DNA of 64,000 bases from Bondarzewia mesenterica (GCA_004802705.1 SGPL01000041.1:39365-103364); one strand, 5' to 3'; shown: positions 35,101 through 48,743, counted from the first letter of the stretch. Translations and numbers: made by a program. Notes: generated from the sequence alone by a model not told the origin.

Positions 35101-38100
35101 TCAGAATCCAAATAGTCGGAAGATCAGATAGAGCGCGGAGCCCAAGAACCGCACGGCCGACAGACCAGCCCTGTCAGAAAGAAAGCCAAGGTCAAAAGGT
35201 GTCCGAGACAGCAGTGGAGATTAAGAACTCACAGTGCAATGAATAAGAAACTGAGATACGGATTGAAGTTCGCGTCGTCGGTTGTCTGGATATGCTTGGC
35301 CACCCAGTTGGTGAAGGCAGCCGACGTAAACACGACAATCATGAGCCTTGACAAAACGTCAAAGTCAAAGGACGTTATGAAGATACTGATCTATTAGTAA
35401 AAATAACGCACATATTCGTTCCCACCCAAGCCAGCACAACGTTTGTGCGGCTATTGCGATCGTGATCGGCCTGTTTAGTTGCGGCGTCCCGATGTTCCTT
35501 CTCCTCTGGAGTTTTATGTTGCAATGACGAGCGCGCAGCAGCCCACAATTGATCAACGTCTTCACGCGCTGTGGGAAGCTCGACTTCCATGACGTCCTTG
35601 CCATCCTCGTCCTTGATCTTCTTTGCTCCTCCAAGATCTTTGACAGCACCATTGTCGCCTTTCGTCCCCCTTCCAGAAATATGTCAGATGAATGACGTAC
35701 ACGATGGGCGGTACACTGACCAAGTAACGTCATGCAGGTTGCACATAGCATACATCACTGAAGTGACACAATCGTTCGTCAGAGTTCTGATCGGACGTAC
35801 ACATGAATACGTACTGAGGATGTTGACGTCTGGTATGAATAGGTTCATCAGCATTTGATGCTCTCCATATGATACAGAAGAACAGCTTACAACTAGGAAG
35901 CAGGAACATGTACTGAACGAAGCAAGTGAACATGTGCCACGGCTCGAAGTGCATGAAGGATGAGATGAAATATAGCCCATAGGTGGCGGCAATTGAGATA
36001 ACAAGCTCCCTCAGAGTCTTGTTCGTCTCAACAAGGCTGTTTGAGGAGAGAGGAGTTAGCTGTGATACAATGGAAGCTAATCATGACAATTACTGCGGGA
36101 AGTCTTTCCAACCGGCGACGGTATGAGGTACGGCAAGGTAGATGGTGTAACCAGCACACCAAAGCGTGATGACGTTGCACAGACCAAACAAGACCATTGC
36201 AAGAGAGTACATCCATTTAGATCCCTGAACGATTGTGGTCAGAATGAGGAGCAAGCAACACATAGCAGGCGCATACTTGAGGACGGTTGCCGAGAGAACA
36301 GACAGTGACGAGGAACAGCAGCGCGATGTAGAGCTACAGACAGGGAATTAAGACCAGTTCCACCTTGATACAGAAGCAGTCTGACCTTGAGGAACACCTC
36401 AAACACGTCTTTTCCAGCGCCAGCACTCAGGAATGAAAACGCGTCGGTTTTCGAGTCCGCAGTGGCCGACGAGACAAGCTATATGCCCTCAACAAATCTC
36501 TTTGCGTTTTCAAATGTAGAGCACTCACGAAAAAAAAATGCCAGGTAGAAATTTGCCAACGACGTCCACGTGAACAGGAGCTGAACGGCATTGTAGATGA
36601 ATTCGATCTGGGGAGCAAATGTTGATCAAATGCGGATGAAGCCGCGAGACACGATCCAAGGCTTTACCTGAAGTACGATCTTTCGGAAAAAATTCTGTCC
36701 TGAAGTCCAAATCCTGAAGAAGAAAACAGTCGCGTGGATAGAAGCAAACAGAGAACCGTTGAGCCAGCGACGACGCTGCGAGATGAACTCTGGCACGGTG
36801 GTGGGCACGTCAGTAGCAGCTTTGGCGCTCTTGACGTACTTGAGGCTGAAGTGCGGAGCTTGCCTTTAATAGGTTATCACGGATGAAAAGTCCATAACGT
36901 ACGTCCACCCCTCACGCTTCTTGGTCACAATCTCGAAGCATAGAATGCGGTCCTCGGCCAGATACATGTTCCGTTCTAAGAATGAATGTTCGTTCAAATG
37001 CGAGAATTGAGAATGGAAGACGTGGCCACTGACCGAAAAGCCCAGCTCCATCAGATCCACCACCATGCATCGTTTCGCCTCTGAAGTAGGAAGCAAGGGG
37101 ACCTTTGCCGTTAGGTCCATTCTGAAGCGCTCTGTATCTGTATGCGCTAAAAGCACCAGGAAGTACGCTGATGTAGCCAAAAATGCTCTGAAGACCGGGT
37201 ACGATGAGATATGGCTGAGAAAAAGTAAATCAGTCTCCGTACCTCAAGAGGTTTGTCGAGAATATTGGACATTTTGTACTGCGCAGACGTCCTATTGAGT
37301 TGGGCTGCGACACATCGTAGTTCAAAGGTGAGAGATACCTCGAAGTTCTGACTCGCGGCCAGTGGGCTTATGAGCAGCTGACTGCACCCTCTTCCCACTT
37401 CCACGCATATCCTGCGACCAAATATCAGAAACCTATTCTGTGCTCGAAGAAAGAACTTACTCTCCACAGGCTCCTCCGACGCTCGGGTGCTTGTCGAAAC
37501 CTCAAACAAGACTTTGAATATACATGTCCACCAAACATAGAGAAGGCTTTCCTACATTTCCATAGTTCATAGATCGAAGTTCCAGTTGGCTTCGTTCCAA
37601 CGTCAAGAAGGATGCAGACTGATAGAAACGTATATCAATGGTAATTCTTTTAAACGCAATTCATCTGCCGAACCATTGGGCTTGATAAGGGGACCAAAGG
37701 CATTGAAAAACCAGCGATGGCTATTGAGTTTCTTTTTGTTCTGTTCCTTCAAGCAGAAGATGACTTGAACAGGGCATGCTCCAGTCGATACTTCACCAGA
37801 ATCAGTGACAACAACGCTTGTTGTATATCTGAGGTATTCCAGGTTTAGCAAAAAATTCTTCGTCAATGAGTTGGGCTTACTCAAAAATATGAGCCGTGAC
37901 ATCCTTCCCTGCAACAGAATCTTTCGCTATACCCTCTTGATAGCAACCCATCTACGGAAACGCAGTCAGGATACCTAACGCAGGCTGATTGCGGAGACAC
38001 TGACTAGGGATAAAACCTGCAGGGTACGCTTGTTGACCTTGTTGCGGCCATCAGAGACGACGCAAACAACGACCTTCTGCCAGCCATCTGCACCCCACAT

Positions 38101-38848
38101 CTTCGAACGTGAGCGACCGCATAGATGCGCTATGTTCTTGATGACGCTGGGTGATGTTAAGAAAACATATTGGACAATCCATCATGAATAAAGCTCACGC
38201 ATTCATTGTGCGACAGAACAGAACTTCGTCCTCATTGTACATGGTCATGACGATGAAGAGCTCCGTCTGCCGTCCATAGAGATACGGTCGTAGCGAGTAC
38301 TGGGAGCGCATAAAGTCATCAGGGTCACACGTAGCAGCGGTATACCTCATCTTCGTCATCTCCTCCGATGCGTCCATACCCTTTGGGACAATGTGTGTTG
38401 GAATCTGCACGTCCAACACCAAGTTCCCTTGTTGAAGCTCGACATGTCGCACCGACCTGCGCTTCATGAGTTTTTCCCTAGCCGCAGACCATCCTGCGCT
38501 GCTCTGTTCCCTCAACGGTGGCCGCCGCTGTTGAACCGGGGGGTAATCAGGCTGATAGGCTTGGTACGGTATGGAAGGAACTGGCGGTGCATTGTGAACG
38601 TTGACCTCGCTCATGAGGTGCGCCTGAGAACCGCCATAACTACTTTGGTAGGATTTTGTAGATTTAGAATCCCATTGAGATTGGGAGTCGTACTCGGTAG
38701 ATGGTTGCTGATGAGGCGGCAGTTGCGCGCCATAGGCAGCGCCATGCCCGCCGGCGGGTGGGTATCCGGGCGCGACACCAGTGGTGGGGTATACATTCGA
38801 GTATTGACCATGGTTGTAATACGGATCGTCGGACTGACGATACGCCAT
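35101..38848 (-). CDS. Chitin synthase (division I type), nearly intact
   Basis: ATG at 38848 ([12 protein letters not shown]) is chosen because the frame upstream has no ATG. The product is about 900 residues and makes chitin from UDP-GlcNAc at the plasma membrane. Order: Pro/Gln-rich head; Chs N-terminal domain; [52 protein letters not shown] (DVGT); [49 protein letters not shown] (EDR); and the catalytic [12 protein letters not shown] (QRRRW). Multiple membrane helices follow, ending in [10 protein letters not shown] at 35101. More than ten short introns all join. One defect: the T-run at 36530-36538 is nine long where eight would keep the frame into [14 protein letters not shown]. It may be a base error or a non-standard splice. 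All catalytic motifs are present. Confidence 0.85.
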
Positions 38849-40594
38849 CCCGGAGGATAACAACGGTCGACTGAGCTGAGTGACCTCAGACAAGATATTG
38901 TGATAGAAGGGAAATTGAGGTACTGACTTTCTGGGAGAAAGCGAATTAGAGAGGGGACGCCTGTCAAGCAGGCTAGTTCAACGAGAGACAAAAGCCAGCC
39001 CAAAATCACAGTAGGATGAAAGAAGGAGATATGAAGACTCTCAGAGTGTGTGTACTATTACCAGGGTTACCCGGTGCAAATAATCATCATTTGTTGTTCT
39101 CTGTGAGTTATCGTATACATAACCATGGGAATCGATCGATCGATAAGGTAGCTAAGATAAGTACCAATGGCAAGTGGACCCGTGGCTCGAAGCCCACACA
39201 GTGACAAGAAACCTCAATGTTCAACGTCGTGGTAGTCCGAGTCGACTGAGGTCGACAGGAGAAAAAGATAAGTAGGCCTGCCTAATCTCGATGCAAGTAT
39301 ACTTAAGGTATTACATACTGAGGAAGACTGAGGACTATTATTTGACTATTATCACCACTTCGAACCGTTTGCATGAACTTTCCAGAGCATCGCGCTTGGG
39401 GGTGATGTAGATATTCCAGTTAGACCCTGATGCGCAAGTCTCGAGAAGCGGTTTTGACCTCGGTTGAGAGGTGCTGCAGTAAACAAACTCGAGGCGTGCA
39501 AAAGCCTCAAACAGTGCACGTTCTGATAGCCGCCCGGAATAGTCAAGAATTCCGAGAAGCACCAGACGGCGAACATGCGTAATCGACGGAAAGATTCGTC
39601 GCTATCGAGGAGGTTCCAAGCAGTAAAAGAAAGCGCAATATTGTACTAGAAGGTACATATTGCAAACGTCTACAAGAATCGAGCCGCGAAAGACGTGGAA
39701 GGAATAGATCCGCTCAGAACAAGAGATGGAAGCAGAACAGAGACCGGCTGATCGTATGGAGCACCGTGATAGTCCATGATCTTACATGGTTGGGACTTGT
39801 TGGACGCACATACCTCATCGATTATATTAATTGCAATGCCACTTAGCGGAAGCGTCTACTAGCATTGAAAAGGAATAGAAAAGAAAGAAAAAGAGGAAGA
39901 TGCAACTGGCGTATGTGGATCTTGCGTCACGGTATCAAGACTTAGAGAATTTAAGAACTGTGACACGGTGCCAGTGGAGGGAAAATTTGAAGGCGATGTC
40001 ACTGACGGGCCACGGTCTATTAGTGGCTCTACACGTTGTTACAAATATAAAAAGCAAACGCTGGCACCAGCAATTTTTCCCACGCTCTACCCGCCCTGTA
40101 CCCCCTCGTTCGCTCCTTTCCTCCTTGTCTCCTGCCTCTACCTCCCTACTTCATTATTCTGTGAACCCATCTCCTCCACAGCTCCACATTTTCTCTCAAT
40201 CTTTCTAAACAGAGTACGTCCTACTTTTCTTTCATTTTTCTCTATTTTTTTTTGCGTGTCGTGGCGCTTCAGCATGGTTGCCTTGAGACCTTGCTTCCTC
40301 GGTCGAGCGAGCGGTTTTGGAAGAGAATCCCGGATGAGCTCAGATGCAGTCAGAGCTGCGTTGACATTACATGGGATTGGATCCGGATAGTTTTGGTGTA
40401 CGGCCTGTGGCACAGATGGGTAGATCACAAGCCGAGTGCCGCAGCTGTTCATCCGCGCGCCTCATGTCCTTGTTCGTTTTATAGGCGCTCTGTCTGGTTG
40501 ATTTACCCTGTCTCCTCTTCCTCAAGTTCCTCCTCAACTTTTTTGCTGTTCGGAATTTCTGACGACCTCGGTCCATCCAGCATCCACTTCGATT
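38849..40594. promoter_or_regulatory. Divergent intergenic region, CHS and CK1
   Basis: 1.75 kb between two divergent starts. It includes an ATCGATCGATCGAT tract at about 39130 and a pyrimidine-rich stretch (40060-40260) typical of a strong basidiomycete 5' leader before casein kinase I. No gene is supported. Confidence 0.5.
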
Positions 40595-41860
40595 ATGGCC
40601 GAATCTTCGTCTCATCGCCTTGACCTCCGTGTAGGAGGCAAGTACAGACTTGGCAAGAAGATTGGTTCTGGCTCCTTTGGTACGTTCTCCGCATTCAGGC
40701 TTTGGTCTAGGACGCAATTGACCGAACCGCCAGGTGACATCTATCTCGGGATCAACATCATCTCGGGCGAGGAAGTAGCCATCAAGCTTGAATCTGTCAA
40801 AGCCAAACACCCCCAGCTGGAATACGAATCTAAGGTTTACAAGACCCTCGCTGGTGGTGTTGGCGTGCCTTTCGTTCGTTGGTTCGGCACTGAATGCGAT
40901 TACAATGCGATGGTCATCGATCTCCTGGGTCCTTCGCTCGAGGATCTGTTCAATTTCTGCAACAGGAAATTCAGCTTGAAGACTGTTCTTCTTTTGGCCG
41001 ATCAACTGGTACGGCTTCCCGTGATACATCTACATGTTGTCTGACCGTTTGTACGATCACATTCAGATCTCTCGTATCGAGTATATCCACTCTCGCAACT
41101 TCATCCATCGCGATATCAAGCCTGACAATTTCCTGATGGGTATCGGCAAGCGTGGCAATCAAGTGAACGTCATCGACTTTTGGCTGGCCAAAAGTAACAG
41201 AGACCCTAAGACCCATCTCCACATTCCGTACAGGGAGAACAAGAACCTGACTGGTACGGCTCGTTACACATCAATCAACACCCATCTGGGTGTTGAACAG
41301 GCTCGTCGGGATGATCTGGAGTCTCTCGCCTATGTTTTCATGTACTTCCTCCGTGGGTCTCTTCCCTGGCAAGGCCTGAAGGCCGCTACCAAGAAGCAGA
41401 AATACGACCGCATTATGGAGAAGAAGATGACCACACCCACCGAACTTCTTTGCCGTGGCTTCCCCCATGAGTTCGGGATCTTCCTTAACTATACTCGTGC
41501 CCTTCGCTTCGACGACAAGCCTGACTACTCGTATTTGCGCAAGTTGTTCAGAGACCTATTCGTTCGCGAAGGACACCAGTATGACTATGTCTTTGACTGG
41601 AGTGTGCAGCGCAGTGTCCAGGATGATGGTGCGAGCGCGAGCTCTAAAGCAGCTGGCAGGAGGAAGGTTGTCCAAGAGGAGGAAGGCGAACATCGTGTCA
41701 GTGACAGACAGTAAGTGGGCGATCATTTTTCTTTTGTCATGACATCTTATACCTTGGTTACTGCAGGCTTCGTTCCCACACCCGTCAGATGCAGGCAGCT
41801 GTTCCGGGCGGCACAGGACAGGCGCGTGCCGGTAGAGGACGTGACGGTGATCTCTGGTAA
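40595..41860 (+). CDS. Casein kinase I, with altered DFG motif
   Basis: Exons 40595-40679, 40734-41008, 41067-41710 and 41767-41860 give 365 residues, the size of Hrr25/CK1-delta type kinases. The enzyme is a Ser/Thr kinase acting in ribosome biogenesis, DNA repair, vesicle traffic and meiosis. Visible: the glycine loop GSGSFG, lysine in [12 protein letters not shown] (catalytic loop), the CK1-specific [13 protein letters not shown] and [20 protein letters not shown], and a basic tail with KKR-like signals. The odd point: at residues 157-159 the metal-binding DFG reads DFW (TGG at 41181-41183). The next residues read AKSNRDP where the family has AKKYRDP. Both look like small base rotations next to T and A runs. 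The rest is so conserved that a loss of function would be surprising. Confidence 0.9.
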
Positions 41861-43080
41861 ATGCTTTTTGGTCCATCTGTCTTTTTAACTTGAGCGCGCC
41901 CGGAGTTCGACCGAGGGATGGGGTGGAGGGTAGTGACGGGTTGTGGCTCGGTCGTTGAGGTCCCTTGGCAAGGTCTCGGGATTGTTGATTTGTTGGCGGC
42001 GGTGCAGGTCATACTAGGAGAGTGCGCTAAGGCGAAGAGGATTGTGTCGGTAGGGGCACGTCCGGTATCGATCGCAAGACGAGGGCCAACGACTACTGCT
42101 TCCTTTCGGCTCTGACGGTTATACGTCTTGTACCACACTTGCGACTTATTGCAGGCGGCTCGACTCCATCCGCTGGGCCTCAGGTTTTCCACGATATTTC
42201 CGGCCCTGCTCGTTCACACTACTTCCACTCCCAATATGTTGCACCGGAGCTCCCTTCCAAGTTACACGGACGCTTTTTTCTTTCAAGCTACACCTGACCC
42301 ATACTTATTTGTAAGGTGGCGAGGGAGGCCGCTTTTTCCCTTTACATCGTGTTTCCTTCATGCACACATCGCGCCCGTGCTGTCCAGTCCATTCACAACG
42401 CGTAGTTGTCTCGCCCTTCCATCACTCACTGTGTCATTGCATCTTTTCCCATTGTCCGTTTCTTATCCACTTGCCACACTCCTTTACACCCATTTTTCTT
42501 TTATTTTCCTGGCCGTATACATCGACTTGCACTTTGTTGTCCTCTTATCCTCCACCTGGCCGTGGCTCTGCAATTACGTGGTCAGAGTCCTTCCAGGGCG
42601 AGCGGGATGGGAGAGGGCGCCGCGTCTGGCTGGGTGGGTTGAAGAAGTTGGGGATGATCTGGCTTGTGAGGGAAACTCCGCATACGAATGTTCTTGGGAT
42701 GATGGCATCCACCTACTTAATTCATAGCTCCTACAGCGCAAGGAGTACGGCGCTGCTTGGACTTTTCCATACTTCTATGTAACGACCTCACGATATTCCC
42801 CTCACGAATCAGTTGTCCCTTTCTCTCCACTCTTACATGCAAGCTCTGTAGCGGATCGTACTAGTCAGGCGCGATAGGTTTTTTTGTGCTGCGCTGCAGC
42901 GAGCATCGAATATATATGCGATCGTTCTCTATCTTTTTTTGAGTGTGAATGAGTTACAAGATGAGTATGCGTTTGCTATCCATGGACGAAAGGCATGCCC
43001 TGAGTCGGGGAGAGTGAAGTGGTCGCAGAGACAGTACATTCATAAATAATAGTCCGATAACAGACTGAAGTGCGAGGAGA
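41861..43080. other. 3' flank, no gene supported
   Basis: C/T-rich sequence with long open frames (42128-42782) whose translation is repetitive and hydrophobic without family features; likely chance. The downstream end also serves the convergent 7TM gene. Confidence 0.5.
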
Positions 43081-44393
43081 TCAGCATTGCGTCACTTCAA
43101 GACCTCTAAGAGACAGCTTCAAATCGTCCAATGTGTAGGTGGTGCCGACTTTTACCGTGTCCATGTGAGGTGTTTGACAACGAAGTCGATACGATCTGTG
43201 AGAAACCATGTTGCTCTCATGGGCGAAGAGATCGCGCATAGTCATCTGGAGGTCAACAAGGACAAAGAAGAAAGTCGGATAGATACCCTATGCCAGCACG
43301 AAGATCAGCATTGGCGGACTCGTGAAGGACCACAGAACTTGCCGTTATCTGCGGTATCATGTGGTTGAGTACGTAGGAAGCGTTCAGACCGACGACAAAC
43401 AGGATGAGAAGCACAATCTACATGGCATGAGACGAGGTAGAAATAAAAAGAAAAAAGAATTGTTGACGAACGAAGCTGAGGCTGTACAAAATGCCACATT
43501 CGATGAGCCTGAAAAGCACGCTATTGGCCATTGTCGGGCCAGACTGACGGCGAAGGTTCCTGGTGAAGAATATTTGTACAACTCAACAACCAGGCAATCA
43601 TGATGGAAAGGACTGACCATGCTTGATAGGTTACCAAGCCTGTGATAACAATGTTAGTAGTCAGGGTAAGAGTCACCCAACTGATAGTCCAGTGCCCGGC
43701 GACTTGTCGCAAAAAGACAATAGACCCATTCGCCTTTGAGGACTCGTATACCATGCCGAATCCAGCAACTGGTGGATACATCAGCCTCCTTCGATCGGTT
43801 TGATAATGGTCTGCCTTACCCGCTGATCCCAGCAACAGGCCACACGGGACTAAGCAGCACCACGTATTCTTGCCACTCAGAATCCAGGCCCTCCAAAGGA
43901 AGACGGAATCCGCAATTGTGCACTGGAACAGCAGTTGAGATGTGCTAATCTAGTCTGTCGAAGATGGCAGCACGCACATTTATGACTTCCAATGCGACTT
44001 TTGTGTACTCAATCGGAGAAGATACTTCATTCAAATCGAATGAGCCACTTGATTCCGCATTCATGAAGGTTTCCAGAACCTGCTTGAGGTAGAGAGCTGA
44101 ATGGGCTGTCGCAATACCGTACATGGCAAGCGTCACGATCGACAATACGATTTGCAATCGGCTCTTCTTCCTCGTGAACCTAGAATCCGTAAGCAAACAT
44201 CTGGCGGTCAATGCAACACGTCTCGTACACCAGAAGATACATTGTCATGAGAAACAACACGGTGTACATGCCTGTAGAATGAAAACAAATGAGAACGGTT
44301 GCACCAATTCATGTAACATCCGGACTCACCGTGAAGCATAATTTCTGAATAAAATGCGATGAAACAGACTTCGGGTTGAGAGATGAAAGACAT
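43081..44393 (-). CDS. Basidiomycete 7TM membrane protein
   Basis: ATG at 44393 (MSFISQPEVCFIAFYSEIML); about eight exons end with TGA at 43081-43083. It is about 300 residues with seven predicted hydrophobic segments, e.g. YTVLFLMTMYLLVYE, LQIVLSIVTLAMYGIATAHS, WTISWVTLTLTTNIVITGL, and GIYPTFFFVLVDLQMTMRDL. The order and the IADSVFLWRAWIL block match a large Agaricomycete family of 7TM proteins of unknown function, probably plasma-membrane receptors or transport-like proteins. One intron (43288-43342) has a GC donor (GCAAGT) and an AG acceptor. It is divergent from SEC21, 598 bp apart. No break was seen. Confidence 0.68.
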
Positions 44394-44990
44394 TGCAGGT
44401 CGACACACAGGGCCCGGTTGCCATACCAAATCATGTTAAAATACCCACGGATACGAACTCTGCCAGATGGTCGCAAAATAAGTCTCACAACTGTTAAGAC
44501 TGGGCAATGGATGACGTTGAGAAAACATCACAACGAATGACTGATACCAAAGTGTGCTGCAACCTGTCTTCCAGAAACAGATGATATTGCAGCTCAACTA
44601 GCTGTTGTCCTAGCGCAACAGGCGCCGCTCTGGTGTCTGTTTCCTTGCAATTGAATGGAAAGTGGAAATGAGGTACAAACATACCATGATTTGACGAGTC
44701 GTACTCAAGGATAATCTGTCAGTAATGAATATCAGTGCGTTGGTTCAACAGCCATTGAACGTGAACGCGTGAACATTGAGGCAGAGCATGCATAGATCAA
44801 CGGAGTCTTTCTTCGAATGTGCTTAGGAAAACAGAGAGGACCAAGTGCTCGACGCCGCGCTCGAAGCTGTTGCCAAACAACCGCAAGTGGTAATCAGATG
44901 CAACCAAATATCCTCAGCTATTGACCACGTCGCGCCAGGAGAGCTAGCGCAGGACCCACAGCTTTCCCGCCTCATAGGATTTCTTCCATC
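44394..44990. promoter_or_regulatory. Divergent promoter region, 7TM gene and SEC21
   Basis: 598 bp between the two start codons. No specific site was chosen. Confidence 0.5.
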
Positions 44991-47900
44991 ATGTCTCTCG
45001 CATCCAAAAAGGAGGAGGAGGGCGGTCTCAACTCCTACTATAATAATAAAACCACTATTCTCCAGGAAGCTCGCGTCTTCAATGAATCGCCCATTAGCCC
45101 GAGGAAGTGCAGGGCGTTGCTTACGCGCATAGTCTATCTGCTATACTTTGGCGAGTCGTTCGGGACCCAGGAAGCAACGACGCTGTTCTTTGGGACGACC
45201 AAGCTCTTCCAGCATAAAGACGTGAGTTACAGGATCGTGCGGGGTCGTATTACTTACCATCAGGGCTATGCTGTAGAGCGCGTTACGCCAAATGGTTTAC
45301 TTGGCCATCAAGGAATTGGCCAACACTGCGGAAGATGTTATTATGGTCACGAGCAGCATCATGAAGGATATGCAGCCGAATTCCGAAGTCATATACAGAC
45401 CAAATGCTATCCGGGCTCTCTGCCGCATCATCGACGTATGTCGAAATGATTATTGAATCGAGTCTTACACTGACTATGAATGAAGCCATCCATGGTGCAA
45501 GGCGTTGAACGTTTCTTTAAGGCTGCCATCGTCGATCGGACACCCTCAATTTCATCCGCTGCTCTCGTGTCTTCGTACCATTTGTTCCCTGCTGCGAAGG
45601 ATGTCGTCAAACGCTGGGTCAATGAGGTGCAGGAGGCTGTGAACGCGAAGTCATCAACCAGCTTCTTTGGCTCATCCACTCCAAGCTCGTACCTTGGTTT
45701 TGGTTCATCCTCTTCGAGCAGCAACAGCGGTTATTCGCCTATGCCCTCATCTAGCTACATTACCCAGTACCACGCGTTGGGCCTCCTCTATCTTATTCGG
45801 CAACAGGACAGGATGGCTGTCACCAAAATGATCCAGCAGCTCGGCGGGGGGAAATCTGGAGCGGGAACTATTCTCAAGAATCCTATGGCTCTCTGCATGC
45901 TCATCCGTTATGCTGCAAAGGTCATCGAAGAAGATCCTAAGTACGTGTATGTCGAATATTCGTTTTCTATCTCTGAATTCTGTTTTAGTGTGCAAAAGCA
46001 AATGCTTGACATGCTCGAAGGTTGGCTGCGTCACAAGAGCGACATGGTTAATCTCGAGGCAGCTCGAGCTATTTGTGAAATGAGGGGCGTGACTTCTGCT
46101 CAATTGACACGATCAATCGCTGGTATGTTGCCATACATTGCATCTCGGTACAAATCCTGATTATTGGCACAGTTCTACAACTATTCCTTTCTTCTCCGAA
46201 GCCCACTCTGAAATTCGCTGCCACTCGCACGCTCGCATCCCTTGCCCTTACGCATCCCACTAGCGTCGCCACATGTAATGTGGATCTTGAGAACCTCATC
46301 TCAGACTCAAATAGAAGCGTTGCCACGTATGCGATCACGACCTTATTGAAGGTGTGGACCATGTCATTTCTTATGTTTGGCATTTTCTGACATCCACGTT
46401 GCCTTGCTGCAGACTGGCAATGAAGCTTCCGTCGACCGCCTCATGAAGCAAATTACGGGCTTTATGAGCGAAATATCCGACGAATTCAAGGTTATCATTG
46501 TCGACGCCATCCGCTCGCTCTGCCTTAAATTTCCGACAAAACACGTCTCTATGCTGGGCTTTCTCTCTGGTGTCTTGCGCGACGAAGGCGGCTACGACTT
46601 CAAGCGTGCGGTCGTCGAGGCTATATTTGATATGATCAAATTCATTGGCGATTGCAAAGAGCAGGCGCTGTCTCATCTGTGCGAGTTTATCGAGGATTGC
46701 GAATTCACGAAGTTGTCCGTCCGCATCCTTCATCTGCTTGGTATTGAAGGTCCTCAAGCGCCGCAGCCGGCCAAGTACATCCGTTTCATCTATAACAGGG
46801 TCGTTTTGGAGAACGCTACTGTTAGGGCTGCCGCCGTTTCCAGTTTGGCGAAGTTCGGTATCTCCGATGACGATTCGAAGCTACACAACAGTGTTGCTGT
46901 TCTACTGAACAGGTGCGTTTGGCTCACCTTGGAAACATCGGTTGGATATTGAGATTGTTGCGTGCTAGGTGCCTTGATGACGTAGATGATGAAGTCCGAG
47001 ATCGCGCTGCTATGTACCTCAAAGTGCTAGACGCTCCTCCATTGGCCGAGACATATATTAAAGATGGTTTGTTTCTTGTTTGCTGAAATGATCGAGTTAA
47101 TGTGCTGAGCGCTCCACTCCACTCAGATTCTGTCTTTTCCCTATCTGCGCTTGAGGCTAAGTTAGTCTCTTATGTCAACGATGCGAATGCAGCAGATACT
47201 CCCTTCGACTTTTCGTCGGTACCTAAAGTCAGCCGTCAACAAGCCGAGCAAGAGGTTGCCCGTAAGCTTCAGCACGCATTCGGCTAATGCCTCTTCCCTG
47301 ATTTTATTTCTGTAGGTCCAAGTACGTTGGATACGATTGGTACACCATCTGCAAAGAAATCTTCGCCATCGCCGCCGCCACCAACAGCAGAGGAGACGCA
47401 GTCAGCATACCTTCAGCAGCTAGCGGAGGTTCCAGAGCTGGCTTCGTACGGGCCTGTACTCAACAGCAGCGCAAAGCCAGTACGGCTCACGGAGAGCGAG
47501 ACCGAATACCAGGTATCCTGCACTAAGCATATCTTCAAGGAACATGTTGTCTTCCAGGTGCGCCGCGCTCGAATCTTCACCTTGCATGTATTGATATATT
47601 GGTCTCAGTTCAATGTGTCGAATACTTTACCAGATACAATTCTGGAACAAGTCTCAGTTATCATGCAGCCCTCTACAGATTCAGGGCTGACTGAAGACTT
47701 TATCATCCCCTTGCCTTCCCTCTCGTCCTCGTCCTCCTCGTCCTCGCCCGGTATCGTCTACGTTTCTTTCACGCGTGACTCGCCAGAAGAATTCGCGACG
47801 GCCTCGTTCACGTGCATCCTCAAGTTCCTGAGCAAGGAAGTGGATCCTTCAACAGGCGAGCCAGAGGAGGAGGGATACGAGGACGAGTACCAATTGGAGG

Positions 47901-48341
47901 AGGTGGAGTTGTCGGCTGGCGGTGATTACATTGTTCCGAGCTATGCCAACTTCTCCTCAGAATGGGATCGCTTGCGCGGAGGTGCCAGTGCGACTGAAAC
48001 GTTTTCGTTATCTGCCATGGAGAGCATCAAAGGTCCGTACAATGGTCATGATCACTGTATTCGTATCATCAACATTCCTTATGTGACGATCTTTTCAATC
48101 AGCTGCGTGTGATTCAATTGTCGAGATTCTCAACATGGAGCCCCTAGGCGGGTCGCAGACTCCCACATCAACTTCGGTACACACGCTTCAGCTATCGGGC
48201 CTGCTGACGGGTGGTGGAGGCAAGGTCCTTGTAAGGTGCCGAATGACTTTCTCCCATGGACAGGGCGTCACGTTGGAGCTTGGAGTCCGGGCGGAGAAGC
48301 AGGAAGCGTGCAAACTTGTTTTGGCGGCTATCGGAGGCTAG
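44991..48341 (+). CDS. SEC21: Coatomer gamma subunit
   Basis: Essential COPI coat subunit on Golgi-derived retrograde vesicles; it binds Arf1-GTP and cargo or ArfGAP. ATG at 44991 ([20 protein letters not shown]). Joined exons give about 920 residues, the usual length. N-terminal adaptin-type helical repeats: [20 protein letters not shown], then [20 protein letters not shown] reached through an intron whose true acceptor precedes SALRQM, then [17 protein letters not shown] Ser-rich insert ([16 protein letters not shown]) lies near residue 200. The C-terminal part has the gamma-COP appendage domain ([19 protein letters not shown], then [20 protein letters not shown], ending in LAAIGG). All introns fit and no break was seen. 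Very sure. Confidence 0.95.
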
Positions 48342-48743
48342 TACAGTAGTCGTTATGTTTGGTATATGGTTTTTTGCACGTTTGATACAGTATATATCCC
48401 TTGTCGTGTGAGCGCGGTAAGTTGGATGAGTGTTTTGTGCTATCACTGGTAAGGAACCGAGGCCGACGGGGATGGTGTGTAATAATCCACGTTTGGTCAG
48501 CGCACTTTGTCCTGTGGGGATTGTAAATTTGTTGATTTTGTGGGGCGAGGAGCCAGTCGCGGCAGTCCGCATTATCAGCCGTCTTTGACCGGGTCACTCG
48601 TAAGACGCTCCGTTTCACCTGCCGTCCGAACAAGAGCAGATGGTCCCACTCGCTTCTTGCACAATACTTTATTTTTATATTCAATCAGCGCAGTGGCTCT
48701 TGCATCGGTGTAACAGCGTTCACCTCAACTCACGATAAATTTA
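48342..48743. other. SEC21 3' end and PANK promoter
   Basis: 402 bp between co-directional genes; no other feature seen. Confidence 0.5.

Noticed and set aside
38849..38893. Longer chitin synthase N-terminus from 38893
   Set aside because: The upstream codon would be TTG, not ATG; the first ATG (38848) gives the usual MAYRQ-type start.
42128..42782. Long open frames after casein kinase I
   Set aside because: Translation is low complexity from C/T-rich DNA, has no splice-linked partner and no family features.
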